DNA of 64,000 nt, taken from assembly GCA_963707835.1 (NCBI GenBank), contig CAVPRI010000001.1:1-64000 (forward strand), read 5' to 3'. A program made the translations under genes and the position numbers. Under the pieces are notes generated by a model. It was not told where the DNA came from and ran no database searches. It saw only the letters and a list, made by a program, of their open reading frames with translations. The stretch comes from Bog-473 sp963707835 (lineage in GTDB: Bacteria > Actinomycetota > Acidimicrobiia > Acidimicrobiales > RAAP-2). Positions 25,875 to 34,449 of the stretch are shown one piece after another. How positions within the stretch are numbered: position 1 is the first letter of the stretch; each line of letters opens with the position of its first letter.

Positions 25875-26892
25875 ATGGTCCTCGTCAACAACGCCATCTA
25901 TGCCGACGGCAAGCGGAGTGCCGATCCGCACAGCCTGGACGACACCTACCGCGCAGTCCGGGAATGTGCTGGCATGGCCTGGATCGGGCTGTACAGACCG
26001 GACTTCGAAGAGATCCAATCCGTGGCGCGAGAGTTCAACCTGCACGAACTGGCGGTAGAAGATGCCATTGCTGCTCATCAACGACCAAAGCTTGAACGCT
26101 ACGGCACCACTCTCTTCACGGTATTGCGACCGGCACGATATTTGGATGAGACGGAGGAGGTGGAGTTCGGAGAGCTGCACGTCTTCACGGGAACCGATTT
26201 CGTAGTGACGATTCGCCATGCGGAGACTCCCGATCTGAGTCAAGTCAGAAAACGACTCGAGGGGACGCCTGAGCTACTGCGACTCGGCCCTGAGGCGGTG
26301 CTCTATGCCATTCTCGACCAGGTCGTGGACGAATACGGTCCCGTGGCGGCGGGTCTTGAGAACGACATCGACGAGATCGAAGACCAGCTGTTCAAGGGTG
26401 ACCCCAAGGTCTCACGAAGAATCTACGAACTGTCGCGCGAAGTGATCGAGTTTCGAGCGCGCCACCCATCCGATTCTCGAAATCCTCTCGGCCTTGGAGG
26501 AGGGATTCGACAAGTATGAGGTCGACCTGGAGCTCCGGCGAAGCCTCCGTGACGTCAATGACCACGCCATCCGTATCGTTGAACGGGGCGACGCCTTTCG
26601 TGCTCTGCTTCAGAATGCGTTGACGGTGCAGACCACACTCGTGAGTCAACAGCAGAATGAAGAAATGCGCAGCCTCACAGAGGCGAGCCTGGCCCAGAAC
26701 GAGGAAGTCAAGAAGATTTCGGCTTGGGCAGCCATCTTGTTCGCGCCAACACTGGTTGGAACCATCTACGGCATGAACTTCACGCACATGCCCGAGCTTC
26801 ACTTCTTCTATGGCTATCCCGCTGCCATAGGGTTGATGGTCGCCACATCCACGATTCTCTACTGCATCTTCAAGAGGCGTCGCTGGCTCTAG
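25875..26892 (+). pseudogene. corA: CorA-type Mg2+/Co2+ transporter (one frameshift)
   Basis: N-terminal cytoplasmic domain from ATG 25875 (IGLYRPDFEEIQSVAREFNL, HQRPKLERYGTTLFTVLRPA) to LSREVIEF; then one base shifts the frame near 26455 and the long helix resumes as HPILEILSALEEGFDKYEV. C-terminal helices carry the signature YGMNF in TLVGTIYGMNFTHMPELHFF and end KRRRW. About 338 residues when repaired, normal for the pentameric channel. Divalent cation uptake or homeostasis. Confidence 0.85.
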
Positions 26893-27049
26893 TCGAGGCC
26901 CGGCAGCGGTCGGTAGCGCTCTCGGACGGTTCCCGTGGAACCTCTTCGCCCGGGAGGTCAGCACCGTCCTACTCCCACCTCCCACGGCGTCAGGGGATGA
27001 CTAAGGTTGCGCCCCAGTCTGGGGATTACGTTCAGCCGGAGGGTGGCCC

Positions 27050-27823
27050 ATGCCTGTCGTCCTGAGTGAAGCGCTGCCCGCCCACCTGCTCGAACCGTAC
27101 GAGGCACCCTTTTGCACGCGACGAGGTGAGGGGCGCAGTGCCGGATTCTTCCCCGAGGGGTACTCGCTCTGGAGGATCGTCGGTGCTCTCGGGGCGGGTG
27201 CCGAGCTCGAATGGGGTTCCGAGCATGGCGACGAGGGCCTCTACATCCTGAAAGGGCAACTGGAAATAGGCGGGACGGTGGTGACGGCCGGCTCGGCCGT
27301 GATCATCGAGGCCGGTGTTGCGGCGACGGTTCGGGCGCTCGATGACACCTCGGTGGTCCACATGGGCCCGAGCTCGCTGCACACGCCCACCGAAGGGCCC
27401 CTCGGTCCCGCTGCCGACTCTGGTCGAGGCGTCCACCTCATCGGGGCAGACCGAGCGGCGCACCGTTCCAGCCCTGGATACCCCGAGATGACCTACTTCA
27501 CGGATGGAAGCTGCCGGACGTGCCGAATCGCCTTCTTCATGGCCGACTTCACCGGTGGCGAGGGTTACCAGGGAAAGTCGCACATGCATTCCGAGGACGA
27601 GATCATTCACGTCCTTCGCGGTGTGCTTCAGGTCGGTCCGCTGCGGGTGGAACCAGGCATGAGCATTGCCGTGCCAAAGAACCGGCGTTACAGGTTCCGC
27701 ACAGACGGGCCATTCTGCTTCATCAACTATCGGGCCAATGCCGCCACGATGGTAAGGGGTCGCACGTCGGAGGCGACTCTCGAGGTGGTGTACCCGGCCG
27801 GGACCGACCCGATTGGCCGATGA
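27050..27823 (+). CDS. two-domain cupin protein
   Basis: 257 residues with two beta-barrel halves. First: GSEHGDEGLYILKGQLEIGG, second: KSHMHSEDEIIHVLRGVLQV with His-x-His and Glu as probable metal ligands. ATG 27050 is preceded by GGAGGGTGG. Bicupins include oxalate and quercetin dioxygenases, but nothing here fixes the substrate. Stands alone. Confidence 0.7.
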   Translation: MPVVLSEALPAHLLEPYEAPFCTRRGEGRSAGFFPEGYSLWRIVGALGAGAELEWGSEHGDEGLYILKGQLEIGGTVVTAGSAVIIEAGVAATVRALDDTSVVHMGPSSLHTPTEGPLGPAADSGRGVHLIGADRAAHRSSPGYPEMTYFTDGSCRTCRIAFFMADFTGGEGYQGKSHMHSEDEIIHVLRGVLQVGPLRVEPGMSIAVPKNRRYRFRTDGPFCFINYRANAATMVRGRTSEATLEVVYPAGTDPIGR

Positions 27824-27940
27824 TGCGGCGGGGCACGCGGCCGCCGTGATCGCCTAGGAGCTACTTCCCGTTCGCCAGGCCATTTCTCGGAGCGTCATGA
27901 TGCCCCCACCGGGATCAGGGAAACGCCCAGCGAAGGAGCT

Positions 27941-28445
27941 CTACTGCCCCGGGCGGGCAGTACGTGCCGTGGCCAGGGGCTCCCCGGTCTCGAGCAGTGA
28001 CTTCAGACTGGACAACAGCACGGGCCAGCCGTTCCTCACCATGGTGGCCGCGGTGCTCCCTGGCTCGAAGTCATCGTGGATGACGGTCAGCTTGACGATC
28101 TCCCCCACCGGCTCGAGGTCGAATGCGACGCGTGACCGGCGTTCGCTGGAAGCGAGCTTGGCGAACAGCTCGTCCTCGAACTGCAGGCGCTCGATTGAGC
28201 TCCGGCGTGAAGGTGTGCCACGTGTAGGCCAGCCTGCGATACGGATCGGATTCGAGGACGACCTGGTCCGGATCGGCGATCACGACGCCGTTGTTGTCCC
28301 AGATCATGGACGAGCCCACCTTCCAGTCCGTCTCGAAGGTGGTCTGCCACCACCGTCGGGTGAACGACGGATCGGTCAGTGCCTGCCACAGGCGTTCGGG
28401 CGTGGTCCTGATGTACGTCGTGTAGACGAACTCCGGTTGCTCCAT
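27941..28445 (-). pseudogene. SRPBCC/AHSA1 domain protein (frameshifted)
   Basis: ATG 28445 begins FVYTTYIRTTPERLWQALTD and FTRRWWQTTFETDWKVGSSM, the AHA1 START-like fold. After LAYTWHTFTPEL the frame changes near 28195 and continues FEDELFAKLASSERRSRVAF, NGWPVLLSSLKSLLETGEPL to the stop at 27941. Downstream gene of an ArsR-type regulator in a three-gene unit; binds a hydrophobic ligand in relatives. Confidence 0.7.
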
Positions 28446-28768
28446 CGGGTGACTCCTCCAGTGCTCGTTTGAGGTCCGAGAGGGCTCGGACTCGTCCTCG
28501 GTCGTAGCGATTGATCCAACGTTCGGCGATCTCGTTGATCGGCACGGCGTTGAGGTAGTGGAGCTTCTCGCGGCCCGCGTCGGATCGTCGTCACGAGGTT
28601 GGCTGCCTCGAGGATCGCCAGGTGCTTGCTGACGGACTGCCGGGTCATGTCCAGACCCTCGGAGAGCTCCCGGAGGCTCTGTCCGTTGCGAGCGTTCAGC
28701 CGATCGAGCAGATGCCGGCGACTCGGGTCGGCGAGCGCCTTGAAGACGTCGACAGTCAGTGGCTCCAC
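28446..28768 (-). pseudogene. ArsR-family transcriptional regulator (frameshifted)
   Basis: GTG 28768 begins VDVFKALADPSRRHLLDRLN then SLRELSEGLDMTRQSVSKHL, a canonical ArsR winged helix. Near 28575 the frame moves to PINEIAERWINRYDRGRVRA and LSDLKRALEESPDGATG, which runs over the start of the SRPBCC gene; the original stop is not evident, so the end given is approximate. No metal-binding CxC; such ArsR proteins paired with SRPBCC genes act as ligand- or cell-state-responsive repressors. Confidence 0.65.
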
Positions 28769-28776
28769 CTCTGTGT

Positions 28777-29218
28777 TCAGAATTTCAGGTCGTCCGGGAA
28801 CGGCGTGCCCTTTCCGGTCTCGAGGAGGCACTTTAGGCTGAGCAGGAAGTAGGCCCACCGGGCACTGCAGTGGGCCATGAACTCGCTCGGGCTCTCGCCA
28901 GTCGGCGTGGGTGAACAGCACAACGGTCTCGCCGTCTGTCTCGGTGAGGTCGAAGGTCAGCTTGGTCCCCATCCACTCATCGGCGCCGCCGACGCAGCTC
29001 CACGCCACCTGGCCGTCGTCACTCGAGCCGAGTGACCTCCATGACAGCGGCCGGTTCGGGCTGACCGAAGAAGAACTCGAAGGTTGGAACCTTCGCGTCG
29101 ACTCCCCTCGGACCCCGTCACGGGTCCACCATTCGGAGATTCCCTCCGTCGTTGCCACTGCTTCGTACACGCTCTCGAACGGGGCCGAGATGGCCACACG
29201 GTGTCTGATGTCCGGCAT
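28777..29218 (-). pseudogene. SRPBCC domain protein, first gene of the ArsR unit (frameshifted)
   Basis: Perfect GGAGGAGCA before ATG 29218. N-terminus MPDIRHRVAISAPFESVYEA and TTEGISEWWTRDGVRG is the AHSA1 fold; middle GSSDDGQVAWSCVGGADEWM and WREP are in one frame, the segments between and after in others, ending FPDDLKF at 28777. At least two shifts (about 29090 and 28880). Confidence 0.65.
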
Positions 29219-29233
29219 TGCTCCTCCTCCATT

Positions 29234-29279
29234 ATGCAACCATTCGACTGCCTCTTATTATGCAGGCAAATGGTTGCAT
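29234..29279 (-). promoter_or_regulatory. ArsR-type operator (long inverted repeat)
   Basis: Arms ATGCAACCATT (29234-29244) and AATGGTTGCAT (29269-29279) are perfect 11-bp reverse complements 24 bp apart, just upstream of the first SRPBCC ribosome site. The sequence type TGCAACCA/TGGTTGCA is the known operator style for ArsR regulators paired with SRPBCC genes, so autoregulation is likely. Confidence 0.7.
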
Positions 29280-29402
29280 GTCAAGTCACGGCCTCACCTG
29301 GCCCACAACAGAAGGGGGTAGCACCAGTACGGTCTCAGAGAACAAGGGTCGCCAGATTGGGGGACTCCGAGAGACTTGCCGGACGGAAAGGCCAGCGTCG
29401 CC

Positions 29403-29948
29403 ATGACCGCGTCGAGCGCGCTGACGAAGGATCAGCAGGAGCGGTCGCTGATACTTCTTGACGTCGACGGGGTGCTCAATATCGACGAGCCCGTGCCAGG
29501 CCCGGGGCGCAGCGATCATCTGCTGTTGGCCGAAGGGACAGGCGCACACGTGACCGTCCGCGACAACCTTTCGCACCTCCTGGAACGCCTCGCCGTGGCC
29601 GGCGACTTGTTGTGGGCGTCGGGATGGAACGACGCGGCTCCGCTTCTGTTCGCCCAGCTGGTCCCGTGGCTACGATCAGTGCCACATCTGACCTTTGCCG
29701 TGGCACGCAACGGCAACGTGGAGAAGCTGTCCGTGGTCATGGAGTCCGTTGGGGAGCGATCGCTTGTCTGGATCGATGATCGGATTCCCAAGCCGGCGTG
29801 GGAGTGGGCCGAGGCTCGCGGACCATCGACTCTGCTGCTTCCCGTCGATCCGGCAGTCGGCCTGACCGAGTACGACGTCGAGATCATCGAGCGCTGGGCT
29901 CAGGACCCGACCATTCCCGAAACCACGAGCGTCACGTCGCCGAGGTGA
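29403..29948 (+). CDS. HAD-like domain protein
   Basis: 181 residues from ATG 29403. SLILLDVDGVLNIDEPV carries the HAD motif I Asp-x-Asp; WASGWNDAAPLL the motif II region; SLVWIDDRIP the acidic motif IV (DD). The cap is minimal. The family contains phosphatases and kinases that handle small substrates or nucleic-acid ends; specific reaction unknown. Confidence 0.65.
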   Translation: MTASSALTKDQQERSLILLDVDGVLNIDEPVPGPGRSDHLLLAEGTGAHVTVRDNLSHLLERLAVAGDLLWASGWNDAAPLLFAQLVPWLRSVPHLTFAVARNGNVEKLSVVMESVGERSLVWIDDRIPKPAWEWAEARGPSTLLLPVDPAVGLTEYDVEIIERWAQDPTIPETTSVTSPR

Positions 29949-30025
29949 CAACCTGGTGACCCGACACGCCAGTCCACCTCCCTGCGCAGGCAAGACGGAG
30001 CACGTGCTCGAGGGCTCCGATCGAA

Positions 30026-30811
30026 TCAAAGATCCGGATAGACCGGCCTGATCTCGTCGATCTTGCCGCCAGTGAGCTCCATGAGCAGCGCCGTGATCCA
30101 CGTTGCCGCAGGGGAACAGAGGAAGATGGCGGCATTGGCCACGTCTTCGACGGTCCCAAGGCGTTTCATCCGCGTGTGGTCGGCGAGCACGTGACGCAAC
30201 GAGTCGTCCTTCTCGTCCCAGTAGCGCTGCAGCGCCTCGGTCACGATTGGACCTGGCAAGAGGGCGTTCACCCGGATTCGCGGTCCCAAGTCGGCGGCCA
30301 TCGAAAGCGTCAGCTGCGACTCGGCCGTCTTGCCGGTGTGATGGGCGAGCGAGCCGCGAACCGACACCAGCGTCGTCTGGGAGCTGATGTTCAAGATGGA
30401 CGCGCCAGGCCGTTCGAGCAGGTGCGGTACAGCCAAACGGGACAGCTCGAAGGGCACCAGCACGTTGAAGTGAAGTGCTTCCTTGATGTGGTCGACCCGC
30501 GTGTCGAGAAAGGGGGGTGAGATCTCGCCGCCGGCATTGTTCACGAGGATGTCGAGACCCCCGAACTCGTCCACGGTGCGATCGATGACGTCGGGTAGTG
30601 CGTCGAGGTCCTTCACGTCCGCCGCGAGGGCGAGTGCCCGACCCCCTGATTCTTCGATCTCCTTGGCGACGGCATTGACGTCGGCTTGTGTACGAGCCAC
30701 GACCGCAACGGTGGCTCCAGCCTCGGCAAAGCCGCGGGCGATGCCAGCGCCGATGCCACGGCCCCCTCCGGTGATGAGCGCAACTTTCCCTGCGAGTGAG
30801 AATTGATTCAT
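30026..30811 (-). CDS. short-chain dehydrogenase/reductase-like protein lacking the catalytic Tyr
   Basis: 261 residues. Cofactor motif TGGGRGIGAGIARG, DVKDLDAL, NNAGG and the Ser of SSQ are in place, but the expected YxxxK is replaced by SLAHHTGKTAES: Lys remains, Tyr is His or missing. Rossmann fold otherwise complete, with PGPIVTEAL. May be a non-oxidoreductase or use His as acid-base. Neighbour of the TauD-like dioxygenase on the same strand (78 bp). Confidence 0.85.
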   Translation of the reverse strand: MNQFSLAGKVALITGGGRGIGAGIARGFAEAGATVAVVARTQADVNAVAKEIEESGGRALALAADVKDLDALPDVIDRTVDEFGGLDILVNNAGGEISPPFLDTRVDHIKEALHFNVLVPFELSRLAVPHLLERPGASILNISSQTTLVSVRGSLAHHTGKTAESQLTLSMAADLGPRIRVNALLPGPIVTEALQRYWDEKDDSLRHVLADHTRMKRLGTVEDVANAAIFLCSPAATWITALLMELTGGKIDEIRPVYPDL

Positions 30812-30889
30812 GGGAGGCTCCTCAGTCTGCGACTTGATGGGCGAGTCATCCGACGAAGGGCGACGGGCGACACTGGGCCAGAGGTTGGA

Positions 30890-31747
30890 TCAGACGGCAT
30901 TTGTGTAGACGGGGATCTCGTCCGGTGCCAGTGATGGCATCGGTGTGGCCACCTTGCGTAGAGTCCGAACTGGCCCATCGGCGGGGACGTTCGGTCGAGC
31001 GTGTTGAACGGCCAGGTTGTCCCAAAGGGCGAGGTCGTGGAGCTCCCAGGCGTGATCCCATACGTGGGCCGGGGCATAGAGGTGATCGAACACTTCGTCG
31101 AGCAGCGCCTCGCTCTCCTGTGGGTCCATGCCAACGATCTCGCGAGTGTTCTGTTCGCACACATAGACCAAGCGTGCGCCGGTGCGCGGGTGTGTGAGCA
31201 GGACGGGCTTGCGTGTCCAGGGTGGATTCTCGACCGGGGAGAGGAGGACATCGCTCAGGTCCCCTCGCCGCCGGATTTGACCAGCGCTGTTGATCGCCTC
31301 CAGGCCCTCGAGGCGAGCGCGAAGTTGTGGGGGGAGTTTCGAGTACCCCTCGACCATGCTGACGAAGCTGGTGGGCGCCACTGGGGGTTCGAGTTCGGAA
31401 GCATAGAGCGACACGATCTCGTTGGGCTTGTCGGCCCATGCGGTGTCCATGTGGAACTGCAACCGCCCGTGAGGCGCCGCGGAATTCGGCCTCACGTTCG
31501 AGACGTACCAGTGGTCCTCCGTCGGCACGTCGCTGGGAGTCGTTGCGCTCTTGCGAATCAACAGCTCGCAGATCTGGGTCTGTTCCGCGTAGGACAACTC
31601 GACACCACGGATCACGATGACTCCGCGGGTGTCGAACAGTTCCTGCAACGTCGCCACGATCCCGGCGTCGTCCAACATCGACGGTTGGTATCCCTCAACG
31701 ATGGTCCCGAATCCCGGGCCCACGTCTCGAGTCTTCAATTCGGCCAC
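30890..31747 (-). CDS. TauD/TfdA-family Fe(II)/2-oxoglutarate dioxygenase
   Basis: 285 residues. Metal triad: His-x-Asp in LQFHMDTAWADKPNEIVSLY and distal His in NLAVQHARPNVP; TRKPVLLTHPRTG and the Arg in PVRTLRKVA match the 2-oxoglutarate site. Family members hydroxylate taurine, aryloxyacids or small acids. The substrate is unknown; the neighbouring SDR may act on the product. Confidence 0.85.
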   Translation of the reverse strand: MAELKTRDVGPGFGTIVEGYQPSMLDDAGIVATLQELFDTRGVIVIRGVELSYAEQTQICELLIRKSATTPSDVPTEDHWYVSNVRPNSAAPHGRLQFHMDTAWADKPNEIVSLYASELEPPVAPTSFVSMVEGYSKLPPQLRARLEGLEAINSAGQIRRRGDLSDVLLSPVENPPWTRKPVLLTHPRTGARLVYVCEQNTREIVGMDPQESEALLDEVFDHLYAPAHVWDHAWELHDLALWDNLAVQHARPNVPADGPVRTLRKVATPMPSLAPDEIPVYTNAV

Positions 31748-31923
31748 GGTGGTACCCCCTTCGTGACTCCAGATTCACGCCACCTTGCCGGGACTTCCCC
31801 GGTGATCGAGCCCGGAGTAGGAGTCACGATGATCCGGGCTTGCCTCCCAGTTGAGTGCTGCGATCATAAGAGACGATCGATCACCGGCTCAACCGGGTCG
31901 GCGACCAACGCTGTCCGGTCTAT

Positions 31924-31955
31924 CACTCGTTCACGTCACGCACTCGTTCGCGTCA
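31924..31955 (+). repeat. tandem 15-bp direct repeat in promoter region
   Basis: CACTCGTTCACGTCA (31924-31938) and CACTCGTTCGCGTCA (31941-31955) differ at one base and start 17 bp apart, about 80-110 bp before the SDR gene at 32037. Position and spacing (under two helical turns) suit a regulator binding side by side. Confidence 0.55.
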
Positions 31956-31982
31956 GGTAGACACTGGTCGACAATGGAGGGA

Positions 31983-32007
31983 CCGCTCGCTGGTTGCCAG
32001 CGAGCGG
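31983..32007 (+). promoter_or_regulatory. strong hairpin in the 5' leader of the SDR gene
   Basis: Perfect 11-bp arms, CCGCTCGCTGG (31983-31993) and CCAGCGAGCGG (31997-32007), with a 3-nt loop. No T-tract follows, and the gene start is 29 nt downstream, so an intrinsic terminator is unlikely; RNA stability or attenuation, or a dyad operator, are options. Confidence 0.5.
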
Positions 32008-32036
32008 AGACCGGGCTCACAAGGGGGAAGGGCGCG

Positions 32037-32981
32037 ATGGGCGAGCTGCGATTCGATGGAAAGGTGGCCATCGTCACCGGTGCCGGTCGCGGTGTGGGCC
32101 GTTGCCACGCGCTGGCGCTGGGTGCCAGGGGGGCAAGAGTGGTCGTCGCCGACCTCGGCGGTGCTGTGGATGGTGGTGGCAGGTCGTCGGAACCCGCCGA
32201 CGACGTGGTGGAGGAGATCAGATCCGCCGGCGGAGAGGCCATCGCCGTCTGCGGCTCGGTGGCCGACGAACACGAAGCTCAGGCGATGGTCGACATGGCG
32301 ATCGACACGTACGGGCGTGTCGATGTACTCATCAACAACGCAGGCATTGGCGATCCCGAGCTCTTCGAGGATCAGACGGTCGAACAGTTCCAGCGCTTGC
32401 TCGGGGTGCATTATCTGGGCGTCGTGTATGTCTCGAAGGCTGTGTGGCCCCGCATGGTCGAATCTGGCGGTGGGCGGATCGTCAACACCTGTTCGGAGGG
32501 GCCACTGGGGATCCACGAAAAGATGACGGCGTATGGGGGCGCAAAGGGTGGTGCAATCGGATTTACCCTCGCCCTCGCCGCCGAAGGACCCAAGTACGGG
32601 ATCTCCGTCAACGGCTTTTCGCCGCGGGCGGGGACCCGGCTCTCGGCACCCGAGATCATGGCAAAGGTCTACGACCTACCGAAGGAGCACTTCGAGCAGA
32701 CCATGGGCACGTACCCGCCCGAACTGGCATCGCCGGCCGCGATCTACCTTGCCCACGAGACGTGCCCACTCAATGGGGTCATTCTGGTGTGTGGAGGCGG
32801 GCAGGTGCTGCGGATGGCCTTTTCTGAGAACCAGGGCTACCTGGACGACGCCATGACGGCTGAGGCGATCGCGGCACATGTCGACCAGATCGTCGACATG
32901 ACCGATGCCCGGCCGGTCGAGCTCGGTTCGGCCGATTCCGCATCCCAGGCACAAGCTGGGGTGTCCGGCCAGGGAACCTGA
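32037..32981 (+). CDS. short-chain dehydrogenase (17beta-HSD4/multifunctional-enzyme-like)
   Basis: 314 residues from ATG 32037. TGAGRGVGRCHALALGARGA, VVVADLGGAVDGGGRSSEPA, NNAGIG, Ser in TCSEG and active-site YGGAKGG. The DLGG-VDG insertion is typical of 3-hydroxyacyl-CoA dehydrogenases related to peroxisomal multifunctional enzyme 2. NAD(H)-dependent oxidation of a hydroxyacyl-CoA is a reasonable guess. An acidic C-terminal extension of about 50 residues follows the core. Confidence 0.85.
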   Translation: MGELRFDGKVAIVTGAGRGVGRCHALALGARGARVVVADLGGAVDGGGRSSEPADDVVEEIRSAGGEAIAVCGSVADEHEAQAMVDMAIDTYGRVDVLINNAGIGDPELFEDQTVEQFQRLLGVHYLGVVYVSKAVWPRMVESGGGRIVNTCSEGPLGIHEKMTAYGGAKGGAIGFTLALAAEGPKYGISVNGFSPRAGTRLSAPEIMAKVYDLPKEHFEQTMGTYPPELASPAAIYLAHETCPLNGVILVCGGGQVLRMAFSENQGYLDDAMTAEAIAAHVDQIVDMTDARPVELGSADSASQAQAGVSGQGT

Positions 32982-33025
32982 TCCTGATCCCGACGAACGA
33001 GCCGTGGTGTCCGCTCGGACAGCTC

Positions 33026-34349
33026 CTAGCTTGCTCCCACCGACGCCGTCAGCCAACGGAAGTTGGGGTCATCGGGTAGGTCATCAGGAGTGAGCGGAGT
33101 GGCGACCTCCTCGACTGTCGGGCCGATCTCGTCGGCCAACGTCTGAAGCAGGTCGAGATCGATGTCGTAAGCACGTGCGGCGTTCAGAGAGGTGAGCTGG
33201 CGCACCTCGGCTTCGGGCACATCCCAAAGGCACGCTCGCATGGTTTCCCGTGTGTAGGGCGCACTCCCTTCGTGGTGTGGGAAGTCGATACCCCAGAGGA
33301 TCTGACCGATTCCGATCTCCTGACGCTTGGCCACTTCTCCGCTCGACAGCAAGGTGCTCACGAAGCAGTTCTGTCGGAAGTACTCGCTGGGCAGCATCGA
33401 GAGCTGGTCGGCAGCCTCGGCGGCAAACATCGCATTGATGCTGCCGTCATGGTGCGCGCCGGTGACGAGCCGGTCCAACGATCGCAACTCGTGGATCACC
33501 CAGGCGGAGCCCCCGACCTCGGTGAGTATGAAACGAAGCGTCGGGTGCCGCTCGAACACCCCGGCCAGAATCAGCTGGAAGAGCGCCCGTCGCCCGAAGT
33601 AGTAGGACTCGTGGACACCCACAGCGCGAGCCGCGGCGCGGCGACGCGCCGCCACCTTCGTCGGACGAAGGCGCGTTGGCATGGCGATGGACCGGCATCT
33701 CGAGCTCGGCGCAGATCGTCCACAACGGATCGAGCTCCGAGTAGTAGAGATTGGTGATACCGAGGTGGTGGTCCGGGGGAAGCAGCACCCCCTTGAGTCC
33801 GGACTCCTTCGCCCAGCGCACCTCCTCGATTGCCGCATCGAGATCGTCGAGGAACAGCTGCACGAGTCCCAAGCGTCGGCCCGGTAGGTCGTCACAGAAG
33901 TCACGCAACCATCGGTTGTGCGCTTGCACACCGGCCCAGCGGTGCTCGTACTCGTCGCGGCTGCGCGGCCCCGGCGCGGTGAGCGCACCACTCGGGTAGA
34001 ACGGTTGCGCGGTATTGGGGAAGAGCACCTCGGCGACCACGCCCTGAGATTCGAGCATCTCGCGACGACCCACACTGTCCCAGCTGACGGGCGACAGGAA
34101 CGAGGAGACGCCGGCCTTGTAGTCAGAGTCGGGATCGACCTGGCCCCAGGGATCTTCGAACGAGGAAGCCCAGGCGTCGAATTCATCGTGCCAGCGCCGT
34201 TCGAGGTAGGGCTTGTAGTCCCAGAGGTCGGCTCCCGCATGACAGTCCGTCGAGATCAGGGCATACGGCCTCCCCGACGATGCTGACGACGTCTTCGCCT
34301 CCACGATGCTCCCCCGTATGGCCGCCGACTGTTTTGCCGAGCGTAGCAT
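33026..34349 (-). pseudogene. amidohydrolase-family (TIM-barrel) metal-dependent hydrolase (one frameshift)
   Basis: N-terminal part ISTDCHAGADLWDYKPYLER, PVHRHANAPSS; the frame shifts near 33650, then VGVHESYYFGRRALFQLILA, RFILTEVGGSAWVIHEL and ILWGIDFPHHEGS, the amidohydrolase_2 C-terminus with the late metal Asp. About 440 residues when repaired. Members act as decarboxylases or hydrolases of aromatic and cyclic compounds (PDB: ACMSD-like fold). Start at 34349 or a GTG at 34304. Confidence 0.75.
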
Positions 34350-34449
34350 CGGCGCCGGAAAGCCCTGGAGGTCGAATCCACAGCACGGCGGGCAACATTC
34401 CCTGGGGAAAGGGAAAGGGTTTCAGGGACAGGGCGCCAACGGCGGTGCA

